From contig NC_086253.1 in the NCBI RefSeq assembly GCF_021018805.1, forward strand, positions 36,395,583 to 36,459,582: 64,000 nt of DNA, in the 5' to 3' direction. Position numbers and translations under genes: made by a program. The DNA comes from Prinia subflava (lineage: Eukaryota; Chordata; Aves; Passeriformes; Cisticolidae). The notes beneath the pieces are model-generated. The model worked only from the letters and a program-made list of their open reading frames with translations, had not been told where the DNA came from and did not search any database. Positions 49,430-61,055 of the stretch are shown here, piece after piece. Numbering within the stretch: position 1 is the first letter of the stretch; each line of letters starts with the position of its first letter.

Positions 49430-49938
49430 GTTCTGGGCTTCTCAGTACAAGTGAGACATCAAGGGGCTGGAGCCAGTCCAGAGAAGGGCTGGTGCAAAAG
49501 GGCTGGAACAAAGCTGGTGAAGGACCTGTAGAACAAGCTTTATGAGGAGCAGCTGAAGGAGCTGAGGATGTTTAACCTGGAGAAAAGGAGGCTCACAGGA
49601 GACGATCTGGCTCTCTATCACTACCTGAAAGGGTTTTACTGAGGCGGGAATAGGGCTCCCAAGTAACAAGCAATATGATGAGAGGAAATAGCCTCAAATT
49701 GGACCAGAGAAAGTTTAGACTGGATATTATGAAAACTTTCTTTACCGAAAGGGTTTTAAAGCACTGGAACAAGCTGATACGGGGAAGTGGTTAAGCCACC
49801 ATTGCTGGAGATATTTAAGAGACATGTAGATGTGGCACTTGAGGACATGGTTTAGTGATGAGCTTGGCAACACTAGCTTCAGTTTGGACTTGATGATTTT
49901 AGAGGTTTTTTCCAACCTAAATTATTCTATGATTCCTT
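49430..49938 (+). mobile_element. CR1 LINE, 5'-truncated, plus strand
   Basis: It starts near 'gttctgggcttctcagtaca' and continues 'ggggctggagccagtccaga' and 'gagctgaaggagctgaggat' forms. It ends 'tagaggttttttccaaccta', then 'attattctatgattcc', the classic CR1 3' end. About 510 bp remain. The ORF that begins at 49235 runs from non-CR1 or unrecognised sequence into this element and is not a host gene. Confidence 0.9.
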
Positions 49939-52920
49939 GATTCTTTGGACACAGGTGTCTTCCCAAGCATTTCATAAAGAAGTGTTTGGCACAGAAGAGA
50001 AATTATACCCAGCTATGGCCAAAAGTCCTTTAGAAAAAAGGGTGGTTTAAATCTCAGATGTTTAACAATTCTGTTGAACTATCCAGAAGAAGAGATCTTA
50101 TTCATGCTATTTTATTAACTACTGAACAGAATACACTAATACTATTGAATAGTTAGTAGAATATTCAAAGGTACTTTCTGAAACTAAACATAGCAAGACT
50201 CTTGTTTCAGACACCAAGCGTAGCTGACACTTCAAGGCTGTCAGGTATTAATGCAAAGCCTAGAGAAGACCAGGATTCACTTGAATATTTAAGATGATAC
50301 TGGACATCTCTTGCTAAGCATTTGGATTGAACACTGAACTTCTACTTTATCAGTTAATTTTTATTACACTAATTTCTTTTCTTGTTTCTGAGATACTTTA
50401 TTATTCAATTATATGACTTAACTAATTTAGATATTATTAAAATTTTACTACATTCTTATACTAAGTGGATTCAGTATATAGTTTTAATATTTTTTCCTCT
50501 CCACAGTACTAGATAAACATTCCAAATGCCAAGTAGGCTATTTAGCCACACCAGTATTTTTAAGCATATACAAAGGCACCCCTTGTGAGAAATGCTTATT
50601 CTAGGAGTATTATCTCATATAACTTTCATATTAACAGCCTTGTCTGCTACTGATGACATTTTGAATAGATTCCATCATTGTCTGTGTCCTTTGTTACACC
50701 TGAGAAGGCATTTGATCTCATACAATATGGTGCACTTGCTATTGTTCTAAAAATTGCCTCTATTGGCTTTTCTGTGTGAACAGTTTCTGAAAATTATGAT
50801 GTTGAATTTGTGGTCAAGTCAGTCATTCTGAGAAAGCTCATAAAATCCCAAGGGACATGCAAAGAACAATCAATCCCTACATCAGGAAGCAAAAAGGAAG
50901 TGCCAACCCAGTGGAAATTTATTTATGACATGTTTGAAGTCTGTTGAAATAACAAAACACTGGACTTAACTGTCAAACAGGGCATATACAAAGGCAATGA
51001 AATTAAATCTTATCTTCAACAAGAGAATGGTATTCAAAAACTATTAAAAATGATATTTTTTAAAGTCACTCCTGGAAAAATTAAAACAAAAAGGTAAATG
51101 TGATCATATAAATTACATTAGGCATCAGTGAGAAACTTTCCTTGAACTATATCCTTGCAGGAAATTGGCTAAATGTAGCCCCTTGGCGCCAAGGAGGTCA
51201 TGAGCTCTGCGTCACTGCTAATTCATTTTTTCTGACTGCATTGTGTTGGGAAATCCTGATTCCCAGTGCTGAAATGTAAAACAAGACTTTGAACTCCATG
51301 GGATTATACATATAAGATGCCAAACATTAATGAAATTTCATTTCCTTAAACATGCAAGGAGTGTATTTAAGCAGAAAATGTTCCATGTATCAGTAATTAT
51401 TTTCTTTGCAAAAGTTTCAGGCAGTTTTCTCTTCTGAAATGAAAACTGTGTTTGGAATTAAAATACTTAATACAATGCAATTTTTTTTTGGATTTTTTTT
51501 TGTCTCTGGAGATATAACCCAAATTAAAACATTCTTAAAGCAAAAATAGCCTGTAACCACCTTTCAAGAGTCTGCAGCACTCTACTGGCACTGGCTCTGT
51601 ATGCCAAGCTTTAGTTTATATGGTGAATACTGTAGCTGCATTTAATAAAATTGGGGATAATTCTGGAATATTTCACTTTAGAGAGACAAGATAATGCTCT
51701 TTTCACACAATATGCAACTACTATGCATGTGTAGAAAATGGCTAGAATTCAGGACACTGAAAACCAGCTTTACAAATTTCCAAATCCTTGAAGACTCCCA
51801 ACAGTTCTTGCACTGCTTACCTGCTCCATGCATCAGTGTTCATTGTTTGTCTAGACAGTGCTGTATTGAACTACTTCTATTTTATGTTCAGCTTCCTCTA
51901 TAAAAAGGAATAGGAAGTAGCCCTGCCACATAGTAGCCCTAAAGAGGGCTAAACAAGCCCTAAACGAGTCATGAGAGTAATTTTTTCTGTCCACTGCAGA
52001 TAGTGAGCTTGGGAGAGTCACCTGCAACGGCATACCAGGCACAGTCTGCCTGCATCCTCTGCCACCCACAAAGCAGCCTTCTGAAATGGCTCTTACAGAA
52101 TCTGGGAAAAAAAGGATGTCTTAATCAGCAGAGGACAGAGATTTAGATAAGGCAGAATAGCTTTTCCTAGTGATAAAATGCTGTAGCAGGGTGTACAGTA
52201 GGACACATAGGAGTTCTCAGGGTTAGGACATATATGAATCACCAGCAAAGAGGGGGGTCAATCCCACCATAACATGTATAAACTGCAGTTATTCCAGGAG
52301 GACAAAGTATATTTCTTCACCATGGCAAGAGTTGTAAGTTTAGGTGGTGTTAGGGAATAAGCGGGCAGCTAATCTCGTCCAGGAGGTGGTCTCTTTCTCC
52401 CCGTTGTGTGGCACTTCCACACTGACAGGCAGATAATAGTTGTCAAAATTAAAGTAAACAAAAATTTGCAGGCACCGCAGCCCTTGGTGAAAACATTATG
52501 AAAGCTTTTGTTGTTGAGCTGTCTATCCTCTGCTCTCTGAATACAGTCAGTCAACAGTAGCTATTACCGCTTGGAAAAAAAAGAATCTAATAAAATTTGT
52601 CTCCAGTTGCTTGTGAAAAGGCAACCCTAGTTCAGAGCTGTTGGCTCTTTTCCACAGTGTCTTAAATTCTGCCTTTGGAAAGCAGATTTTCTTCAAGCTC
52701 TTTGGAGAACAATAGTTTTTCACTAAAGTCAGTGCGGTAACTTCTAACCAATAACCAGTGTATTTAATGTGTTCATAAGACAGCCTTTAAATCCCTCCCA
52801 GGCATCATTGCTTAGTTCTCACAAGCAAGAAGCCATTTACTATTATTTTGTATCCATGAGTTGTCCAAGGGATTGTTGGCCACAGTAGCAAAGGCAAGGC
52901 TAGCTGTTTATATATTCGTA
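49939..52920. other. 3' flanking DNA, no gene seen
   Basis: About 3 kb of AT-rich unique sequence. The only structured site noted is the 14-bp palindrome at 51181-51194. No coding exon, CR1 or RNA gene was recognised. Confidence 0.65.
51181..51194. promoter_or_regulatory. 14-bp palindrome CCTTGGCGCCAAGG
   Basis: A perfect palindrome centred on GGCGCC lies in an AT-rich context, closely followed by 'aggtcatgagctctgcgtca'. TTGGCGCCAA resembles an E2F-type site, and TGCGTCA is CRE/AP-1-like. The clustering is suggestive, but binding is pure inference from motif resemblance. Confidence 0.3.
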
Positions 52921-53200
52921 CATAGAATCATTTAGGTTGGAACACACCTCTGAGATCATTTAGTTCAAGCATTAACACAATATTGCCACATCCACTACTA
53001 AATCACATCCCCAGCACCAAGTGCACTGGGCTGTGAACACTTCCAAGGACAGGGACAACCACTTTCCTGGGCATCCTGTTCCAATGCTTGACCACCTTTT
53101 CAGTAAAGAAATTTTTCCTGATATCCACTACCTAAACCTCCCTTGGCACAATATGAGGGCCTTTCGTCTTGTCCTGTTGGTTATCTGGGGCAAAAGGTGC
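52921..53200 (-). mobile_element. CR1 LINE 3' fragment, minus strand
   Basis: It begins 'catagaatcatttaggttgg', the reverse of a CR1 3' end. The characteristic 'catcctgttccaatgcttga' and 'gtaaagaaatttttcctgat' blocks follow, then 'ccctt' and 'gtcttgtcctgttggt'. About 280 bp. The ORF at 53021-53329 is within and just beyond it. The end toward 53200 is uncertain. Confidence 0.9.
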
Positions 53201-54416
53201 ACCCCCAAATTAAAGACCTTGATCATACATAGAACATGTCTTTTGTTTGGAGGAGTTTATGGAGTGCCCTATACAGGCATCAGATTTCATTCCCAGAATC
53301 AAAATGACCCAGCAAAAAGAAGTTTGTGAGTCCATGGAACAAAAGCTTTAACACTGTCAGCGCAAAACAAGCCATAAGACACGCCCACTGCTCCACAACC
53401 TGTTAAGAGTGTTCAATACAAAACACAACATCCACAGCTGGCACAAAAAGCATATGCCTTATGCTTGAACTGAGTTAGGGATATCAAAAAATAACTTCCA
53501 TTTCTGGTAATGTGATCAGGTATTTTATCTAGGCTCATATTCCTTTAGGAAGATAGATAATTGAAAATCACAAATTATACTTTATTCTACTTTTTTTAAA
53601 CTTTACTTCTCATCCCATTTTCCCAAACAGCTGCTACCACATTGAAATGGCAAAATTCTTGGGAGCACCTAATCAGTTCCCATCTATAATCCATTTAGAA
53701 TATGTTACATACTGAGTTACTGTACCACCATTAGGGAGGTGGTTTCCATTGCCACATGTCCATAATCATTAGCTGTCTGTCTTTTTCGCATTTTTGGCAT
53801 AATTATTTAAAAGTGATTTGAAATACTACTCTTATTTGGGGCCAGTACAGGTTACCTCGTACAAACAGATCTTGTTCTCTTCTTTATCTAAAGAATCTTT
53901 TTGTTTATTTGTTTTAATTTCCTTGCAAAGGTCGCTTCAGCTTGACTTCTGGCAATTCTAACCTCTTCCTACTTTCTCTGACCTACAAGATAAAGCTCTC
54001 TTTCATGCTGTCTTTAGGGCAGGAGGGAAGAGGTTCTTTTTCAGGTCAGGATTCATCCAGATAAGCCTGGAAACCTTTCTTTGAAGGGTGATGCGTATGG
54101 GGGGGTTTTACATTTTGACTTTCAATCATTTTCTGCATTTTAGTCCTTGACCTATTTAGTTCAAGGTAATTAAAGCAGTATATTGGAAATAAATTTCTCT
54201 TGAAACATCACTTTGCTCTTTTCATACTTATATTTTCTAATGATATTTTTGTCTGTTTTAGCATCTGGAAATATTTTTTAAAAACCCATACTTAGTTATT
54301 CTTACAGTTTCTCACAATGAATTGAATAGATATGAATAAATACTGAATTTAATAAATTGAATAAATATTTTATAAAGATGAGCATTATTAGACACATCCA
54401 CACACTGAAGAAATGT

Positions 54417-54437
54417 CACACACACACACACACACAC
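54417..54437 (+). repeat. (CA)n microsatellite
   Basis: A pure 21-bp CA dinucleotide run, typical of a polymorphic marker. Confidence 0.95.
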
Positions 54438-55272
54438 GTTATGAGGGGCATTTAAGCACGCATCAGTATTGCAGTGCAGCTCTCCACAAATTCGGGGTTT
54501 GTTTTGGTGCCCCACACTTACAGTATAATGTTTACTCTCCTTTAAGTGGTACATGCACCTTGAGACCTAAGCATAGTGTCCCTCTTCAAGTTAATGACTG
54601 TGGGTAAGGGCCGCCACTCACACATCTTGTAGGTCAGACAAAACGCACATTAGGTGTTGTCCCACATCCCGAGGATGTTATTTGATGTGCCAACATTACA
54701 GTTTTTCTTTTTATTAGTCCCAGGAGTTGCACTAATTTTGACAGCTGCTAAACTCGTTTCCCTGCATTTTAAATTTTCTAAGACAATCATCATAAAGGGA
54801 CAAATTCTGCTTGGCTTTTTAAAGGAGAAGGGCTTTGCGCAAGCCTTTTAAAACGTGATGAAAGCGAAATGATTGTTAAGACTTTATGGTTTGTTTGGGT
54901 TTTTCTTTCCATTCAAAGCAAGGAAAGTATCCAAGCAGTGATCTTTGTTCCTCTTTTTCCCTCCTCATGACATTAAGGAAACTACCTAAGCCCTGACCTT
55001 TAAAAGTACATATTTTGACAGTTCCTAAACTAAGGATAAGCATTTGTTTAATTAAACAACTTCTGAAGACAATTGCAAAATCAAATCTCTAATGTAAGTA
55101 TTTAAGTAAATCTCTTTTGAGGAAATCTCTTACCCTTAAAATTTAATTGATAATTAAAGTGAATATAAATATATATTTTTAATGGAAATAGTAGTAATGT
55201 TTTTTGTTGCTGCTTCTCCGGAATGTGTATTGTCTTAGCTTTTTCATGTATCTCATACATACTATGTGAGAG

Positions 55273-55494
55273 ATGTTGGAAAAGCCCCCAAAAGAATTTG
55301 AAAAACACAGTAGTAGACCATTTGTTTTGAAAGTGAATAAAATGGGAAGAGCAGGAAGAATTACCTCAAAGGATGCTGCCACTGCAAGAAAAGGAGCAGT
55401 ACATTTAGCCAAGGAGATTTATGACGTGCATTTCAAAGGAAGAACTGAAGATGTTCATCCTTCTAGAGGATTCACCATCCTTTCAGATAAATGA
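55273..55494 (+). CDS. Unidentified 73-codon ORF, coding-like
   Basis: The frame runs from ATG to TGA with an in-frame TGA just upstream (55267-55269). The product is basic and hydrophilic, with 'KMGRAGRITSKDAATARKGA' followed by V-H-L-A-K-E-I-Y-D-V-H-F-K-G and ending 'HPSRGFTILSDK'. The amino-acid composition (few C, W or F, balanced K/E/R/D/A/G) is more like a real soluble protein than the other small frames in this region. I do not recognise the family. It has no signal peptide or membrane segment, and no poly(A) tail or target-site duplication marking it as a retrocopy. It could be a last exon, a decayed retrocopy or chance. Confidence 0.25.
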   Translation: MLEKPPKEFEKHSSRPFVLKVNKMGRAGRITSKDAATARKGAVHLAKEIYDVHFKGRTEDVHPSRGFTILSDK

Positions 55495-55939
55495 GCAAGT
55501 AGAAAATCTCATTTAAAATGTGGCTAATGAAATTAAGCATCTGAATTACTATCATAAGGTAAGCTCTACCCTGCATTCATCTCTTACAGGTAAAAGATTC
55601 CTTTCAATTATTATCTGAAAGCAAATCTAGAAGTGAGTTTTAAAGGCCAGAATCTAAAGACATTGCATATGATGTTAGAGATCTTACTTCCCCTCTCATT
55701 TTCACCCCATGGAGCTATTCAAAATTCTGATATTCACATGTGAACCCAACCAACAGGCTGGTTTCACAGAAATTAACAATACTACTTACGACCAGTCCTA
55801 CATGTTTCATTTATCATTATCATATTTTGATTTTATTGGTAACAAATCCAACTGTCTGTTTTGCTCACGAGGGTCAATGTTGAATGATCTCTGCCTGCCC
55901 TTATCTCATTATAACAAAAGCCTTTTGTTATACTTTTTC

Positions 55940-56020
55940 TCTGCTGTCCAGTTGAGGAAGGGAGTGATAAGGTGGCTTTGGTGGGCACCTGGCATCCAGC
56001 CGGGGTCAACTAACCACACA
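55940..56020 (+). mobile_element. Possible interspersed repeat fragment (LTR-like)
   Basis: The block 'ggtgggcacctggcatccag', followed by 'ccggggtcaac', looks like a sequence I associate with bird LTR elements. It stands out as GC-rich against its flanks. No LTR ends, primer-binding site or gag/pol remnants were seen, so the family is uncertain and the extent a guess. Confidence 0.3.
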
Positions 56021-57690
56021 TATTTATTTGCAGTACGTGAAACTTCATATGCTTTCTAAACCCTAAGAAATACATCATGTTGCCTTCTCTGGCTTGGAGC
56101 AAGCTGTTCTCTGAGAAGCAAAAAAGACTCTCAAGAATCTACTCAGAGCGGAGAAGTGAAATACAATAAATCTCCAAAATCTTTGCTTGTAAGAATTCTA
56201 CTGAGTAAATACAGTACGTGCAATTATTATTTAAAGCTTCCCAGTAGAGAGGATGGAGGAGTTACAAAAATTATAGTCAAAGGTGGCAATACTGATTACA
56301 GACAGCCTGATGAGAATTGCTGTTGTGTTCTGATAAAAGCTGGTTGTAATTTTTTTTAAATTTAATTGAAGATACTTTTCAAGATTTACATAAATTATCA
56401 TTATGTCTGCCTGTGACCTGAGTTATGTTTTTGGTTACATACTGATACAGTGTGGTGACACGGAGATAGTGTCACTAGACAGCAGTGTGAAGAAGGTACC
56501 TGCAGGTGACACAGACCCATGCCAGCCGCTGTTCGGGGCTAACAGGAGCAGATGCTTGCTACATGGGTTGGCCTGTCTAGGCAAATTTCTTACCCCATGG
56601 CTGACTTCCTTTGAAACCAACTCTCAAGGCAAGTATTTGATTTTATTTCACCTATTGGGATCCATAGGAAAAAGGACTAGAATTTCCCTCTTCATGTCTA
56701 TGACTTCATGAAGAAATAGTTCATCCTCCTTTGCAATCTAAAGCCTTATTCAACATTCACACACAAAGATCCTCAACAGCACCATTGCAGCAGCCATGCC
56801 TTGAGATACTGCCAACTTATGGCAGAACTGAAGGCAGAGTCAAAAAAGACTTATGGACTATTTTAAAAAGCTTTTCTTTAACAGTTCCCTTAAAGGCATT
56901 TCCTTCCATTGTCTTTTGAAAGCTATGTCAACTGTCCATTGTTCTTTGTGTACTGGGCTGACAGCATGATTTTTATATGTGCCTAAATTTTAGTGTTAGT
57001 TTCCATTTTCAATGACATTCAATTTCCAAAGCATTCAAATACCTAACTTTTAAGACTGGGATTTCAACACTTGTATGACTTTGAAACAGGTTTTATGGAG
57101 TGCTACATGGCTACAAATCATAAGCCTGCACTGAAGAACACCTGTTTACCAAGGGTCAGCAACCTAGTGCAGCATTTTAGTGAGTTCAGATCAGTTTTCC
57201 CAGCTCCATGCAGATATATTTTTCACAACAAATACTTCATCTTTTCAATATTTGTATTAAGTTAGACTAATATCTTCGCAAATTTGGATTAATTTGCTGT
57301 GGTTTCTAATTAAGTAAATACATTTCAGCTTCAACACTTTTGCTAACCTTTTCCCTCTGTCACATGTTTCTGAAATACTTTTGTGTTTTCAAAAAACATT
57401 CTAATCTCTCACCATCTATGCCTTATGGCTTCCTTCTAAGTCATTGTTATCTGAAAATATGCTACATATTCTTTTTATTCTGTTATTCAGGACATTAATT
57501 TATATCAAGTACCTGTTTTAAGTTAGATGACTGAGAAATACTATTTAATAAATTGACATTGCAGCAGTAATCTATTTCATCTCATAATGCTGGGAAATAC
57601 AAATGTTGATTTTATTATTAACGTTTTTTTCTCCCCATGGCATATTTTTGATATGATACTCATGATTCCAAGTGGTAAATTTTGCTGCAG

Positions 57691-57799
57691 GAATGCAGAT
57701 GACATATTAGGAGAAGTCAGCTCTGGTATCATGCCACAGAGTTATGAACTGATGAATAAACTTAGAAGAACAAAAGAAAAAGTCAAGAACTTTCTTTAA
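57691..57799 (+). other. Possible orphan exon-like ORF tail
   Basis: After an acceptor-like 'ttttgctgcag' (57680-57690) the frame reads N-A-D-D-I-L-G-E-V-S-S-G, then 'MPQSYELMNKLRRTKEKVKN', F-L and a stop at 57797-57799. This is a helix-like, charged C-terminus. It is on the same strand as the 55273 ORF and about 2.2 kb away, but no matching donor phase was established and no family is recognised. Chance is a real alternative. Confidence 0.15.
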
Positions 57800-59474
57800 G
57801 GAGTAAAATGTATTATTAGATGTGTAGGATTACATTTCAGAACAATATAAGAAAAAGACAAACTACTTAAATTGATTCTTTTGGATTGTGGGATGAAAGT
57901 GGTCAAAAACTGTGTGCTGCTGTCACCTTCTTGTTTGCTGAGGATCTTTTAAGAATACTAGATCCCACTAAATGCAAGTAGTAAAATATAAAAAGTAAAC
58001 CTGGAACAACCCCATCTAGGCCATCTTTGGGATCCAAAGCAGAGGTAGGTGACAACAAATCTAAAACAATCTAAAACATGCCCGGAAGATAATTCCTCTA
58101 GAAAGGCACATGCTTTCTTCCAAACTAAGTTCTAAAACCAAGTGAAACAGATTCCTAAATAATGTTAAACTGTTCCGCCTTTTCACGGAAGTCCAAAAAA
58201 AAAGAAAGAAAAAAAATCTAATGCAGTCGGAAATCGTACACACAACTTTGTTGAAAGCAGACCACTGCTAAGTAAACCTTCAGAACCACTTTGTAAACAG
58301 CCAGAAACATCCAGTCAGTTTTCTGTAAACAGCTAAGTCACGCACCAGCAGAAGACAGCAGCCTTCTGTGGAATGCTTTGGTTGATGTTTAACAGGGTTA
58401 CATTTCAAACCAGCTAATAGTCACAGCTATTATCATTGGAGTTCGATTGCACAAGCCAGAAAACCCTTCAAAAAGTGGACCACAGCCTGTTCTGCTTTGG
58501 AGATACTGTTAGGAAATAAATCAAAGAGAAAATCAGTAGATCTCCTAAAATATGGCAGGCCAATTTATGCAAAGTCTCTTCTTAATCTTCATGAATAAGC
58601 AGAAAAGTTTTAGTTCACCTTAAGTTTACAAGTCTCAACCTAGTGCAACAGACCTATATACAAGTATACATTACATCCTTGTTTTCTTCTTTCTACTCTA
58701 TGCTTACCCTCCCATTAACATATTTTGAGAAGGAATTAAACTGGTCATGTGAGTTATTTCCTGACCTTTAGCGCTTGAAACTTTTAAAACTTGTTTTTAT
58801 TCAAAGCAATATTACATGCTTTATTGAAACAAATTATCTTCTTAGTTTTAGTGATCCTTCTTAATTTTCTTTATAAAGTTAATGCATGACCATCACTCCT
58901 ACAAAAATAAAATTTAGTTTAACAGCTTAAGTCTTTTCATCCTGTGTCTTTTATGGTACTTAAAATAAACTAAATTACTGTAAAACACTCAAAGTGTCAC
59001 AACAACAAAGATCTGGAAAATTGACCACAACTCAGATCTAAGTTGATCTTACAAATTGCTTTGTGAAAGTTTTAAAACTTCCAAGCTCTTCTAGACTGAA
59101 AGGTAAATTAAAATTGTTAACAGAATGAGTACATTTGCATATTTCCTGTACATCATATGTTTTCTGCAGAAATAAATTCTCTATGGCTCATTCTCCCTCT
59201 CAGTGATATAAATGAAAAGTGACATTGTAGGACTTCTACACTAAGGACTTTTGAATGTTCATTTCTAGTCCCTACAGATGTAAGAGTAATAAATATTACG
59301 TAGCCTGATTATCCATTGTTATTTTACAGTAATGATAATTATTTTTAATAGTATGTATAACCTAGCCCAATGCTGAGTTTAAATAGTCACCCAAATTCTT
59401 CCCTTTTTTTAAGAATTCAAAGCGGTTCTAGTTTTTCAAAACTTGAGAACTGGTAAAGAAATTGAAAAACTTTT

Positions 59475-59580
59475 ATATATATAAATATATATATTTATAC
59501 ATTTTATACATTTATATATATATATTTATATATATTTATACATTTTATACACTTATGTATATATATATAAATGTATAAAA
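59475..59580. repeat. AT-rich repeat with 23-bp inverted arms
   Basis: About 105 bp of TA-dinucleotide and TTTATACA-type sequence. The arms at 59502-59524 and 59558-59580 are perfect reverse complements. An internal copy of 'tatatatttatacatttta' is also repeated directly. The tract can extrude as a cruciform and is likely length-variable. Confidence 0.9.
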
Positions 59581-60019
59581 TTACCACTATCCTGCATCAC
59601 TAATGCAAGTTCCTAAGTAACTTCAATAAAGTACAGACCTAAAAGGAGGAAACTAATACTTTCAAATACCTGTAAGCTAGAGGATGAGCCAGACTAAAGT
59701 ATTTAGGATACCTTGATATCTGTGATTAGCATGCAAAATATGTTAGGAATTTCTTTATGGCAAGGATTCTGAATACAGTTTCCCAGCCCTAAATTTGACA
59801 AATTTCTATAAAGCTCCAGATTTACTCTTAGAGTTGTCTGCTTTTTTAAAAATCTTCCTATTATCTTACAATAAGTCTAAATTGAAAAGAGGTAATGTCA
59901 CCAGGCAACTTGACAAAAATCCCTGAACAGATTACTTAATTAAAAATTATTCTCAAATGGAAATAATATTGTTTGCATATCTGTATTGTTACTAGACAAG
60001 CTAACGGTTGATATGCTAT

Positions 60020-60845
60020 AGAATCATAGAATCACAGACTATGTTGATTTGGAAGAGACCCACAAAGCCCAGCTCCTGGCTCTGAACAGAACAACCCCAA
60101 GAGACACAACATGTGCCCTACAGCATTGTTCAAACACTTTGCAAATTCTGTCAGGCTGGCGCTGTGACCACAACCCTGGGAACAAGGGGGCCTGTTCCAG
60201 TGCCCAGTGTTACTGTGGGTGAAGAACCTTTTTTAATATCCAACCTAAACCTCCCCTTTTACTCAATTTCAATTTCCATTCTTCCAGTTTCTCAGTTTCC
60301 ATTAGACACAGCATCAGGCCATTCCCTCGGGTCCTGTCACTGTCACCACAGAGAAGAGATCAGTGCCTGCCCCTCCTCTTCCCCCCACAAGAAAGTTGCA
60401 GACTGCAAAGAGGTCTCCCCTCAGTCTCCTCCAGCCTGAACAGACCAAGTGACCTCAGCTGCTCCTTTTATAGCTTTCCCCCTCAGGCACTCCGCTGTCT
60501 TGTCTTTGCTCTCTAATAGCCTGATGTATGTTTTATATTGAAGCACCCATAACTGCACACAACCTCAAGGTGAGGCTCCCCCAGCTCAGAGAAGAGCAGG
60601 ACAATCCCCTCCCTTGCCTGGCTGCAATGCTGTGCCTGATGCACCCCAGGACTGGGTTGGCCCTCCTGGCTGCCAGGGCACTGCTGGCTCATGTTCAATT
60701 TGCCCTCGACCAGGATCCCAGGCCCCTTTGCACTTCACTGCTCTCTAGCACTTCATTTCCCAGTCTGTAGGTACACCCAGGGTTGCCCTATCCTAGGTGC
60801 ACAATCTGGCACTTGTCTGTCTTAAGCTCCATACAACCAGTGTTT
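60020..60845 (-). mobile_element. CR1 LINE, 5'-truncated, minus strand
   Basis: It starts 'gaatcatagaatcacagact', the reverse of the CR1 3' terminus. Then follow 'gggcctgttccagtgcccag', 'gggtgaagaacctttttt' and 'aggtctcccctcagtctcct', ending near 'cttaagctccatacaacc'. About 825 bp, the longest clean CR1 in the window. It shares a 33-bp identical stretch with the copy at 14957-15690. ORFs at 60113-60439 and 60513-60770 are parts of the element. Confidence 0.92.
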
Positions 60846-61024
60846 GCCAGACCTCTGATTTGTTAAGTTTTTGTTTAGTTTATTCTAAGTTATGACTTAT
60901 AAATAATAATATCCTAATGTTTTTATTTGCTTTAAAAGGCATCATTAGAAGAACATAACTAATCTAAACTTCTTACCTGAGCATTTTCAAAACCTTTTAT
61001 GTCTTAGAATCACAAAAGTCATCC

Positions 61025-61055
<31 letters not shown>

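Larger units (their letters stand above)
53201..60019. other. 3' flanking DNA with small unidentified ORFs
   Basis: AT-rich sequence holding a (CA)n run (54417-54437), an unidentified coding-like ORF (55273-55494), a possible interspersed repeat scrap (about 55940-56020), a second coding-like stretch behind an acceptor-like site (57691-57799) and an AT-rich inverted repeat (59475-59580). Nothing else was recognised. Confidence 0.6.

Noticed and set aside
49235..49669. ORFs up to 98 codons on both strands
   Set aside because: They run mostly into the CR1 3' region; no independent gene evidence.
60113..60770. ORFs of 61-108 codons
   Set aside because: They lie inside the minus-strand CR1 at 60020-60845.
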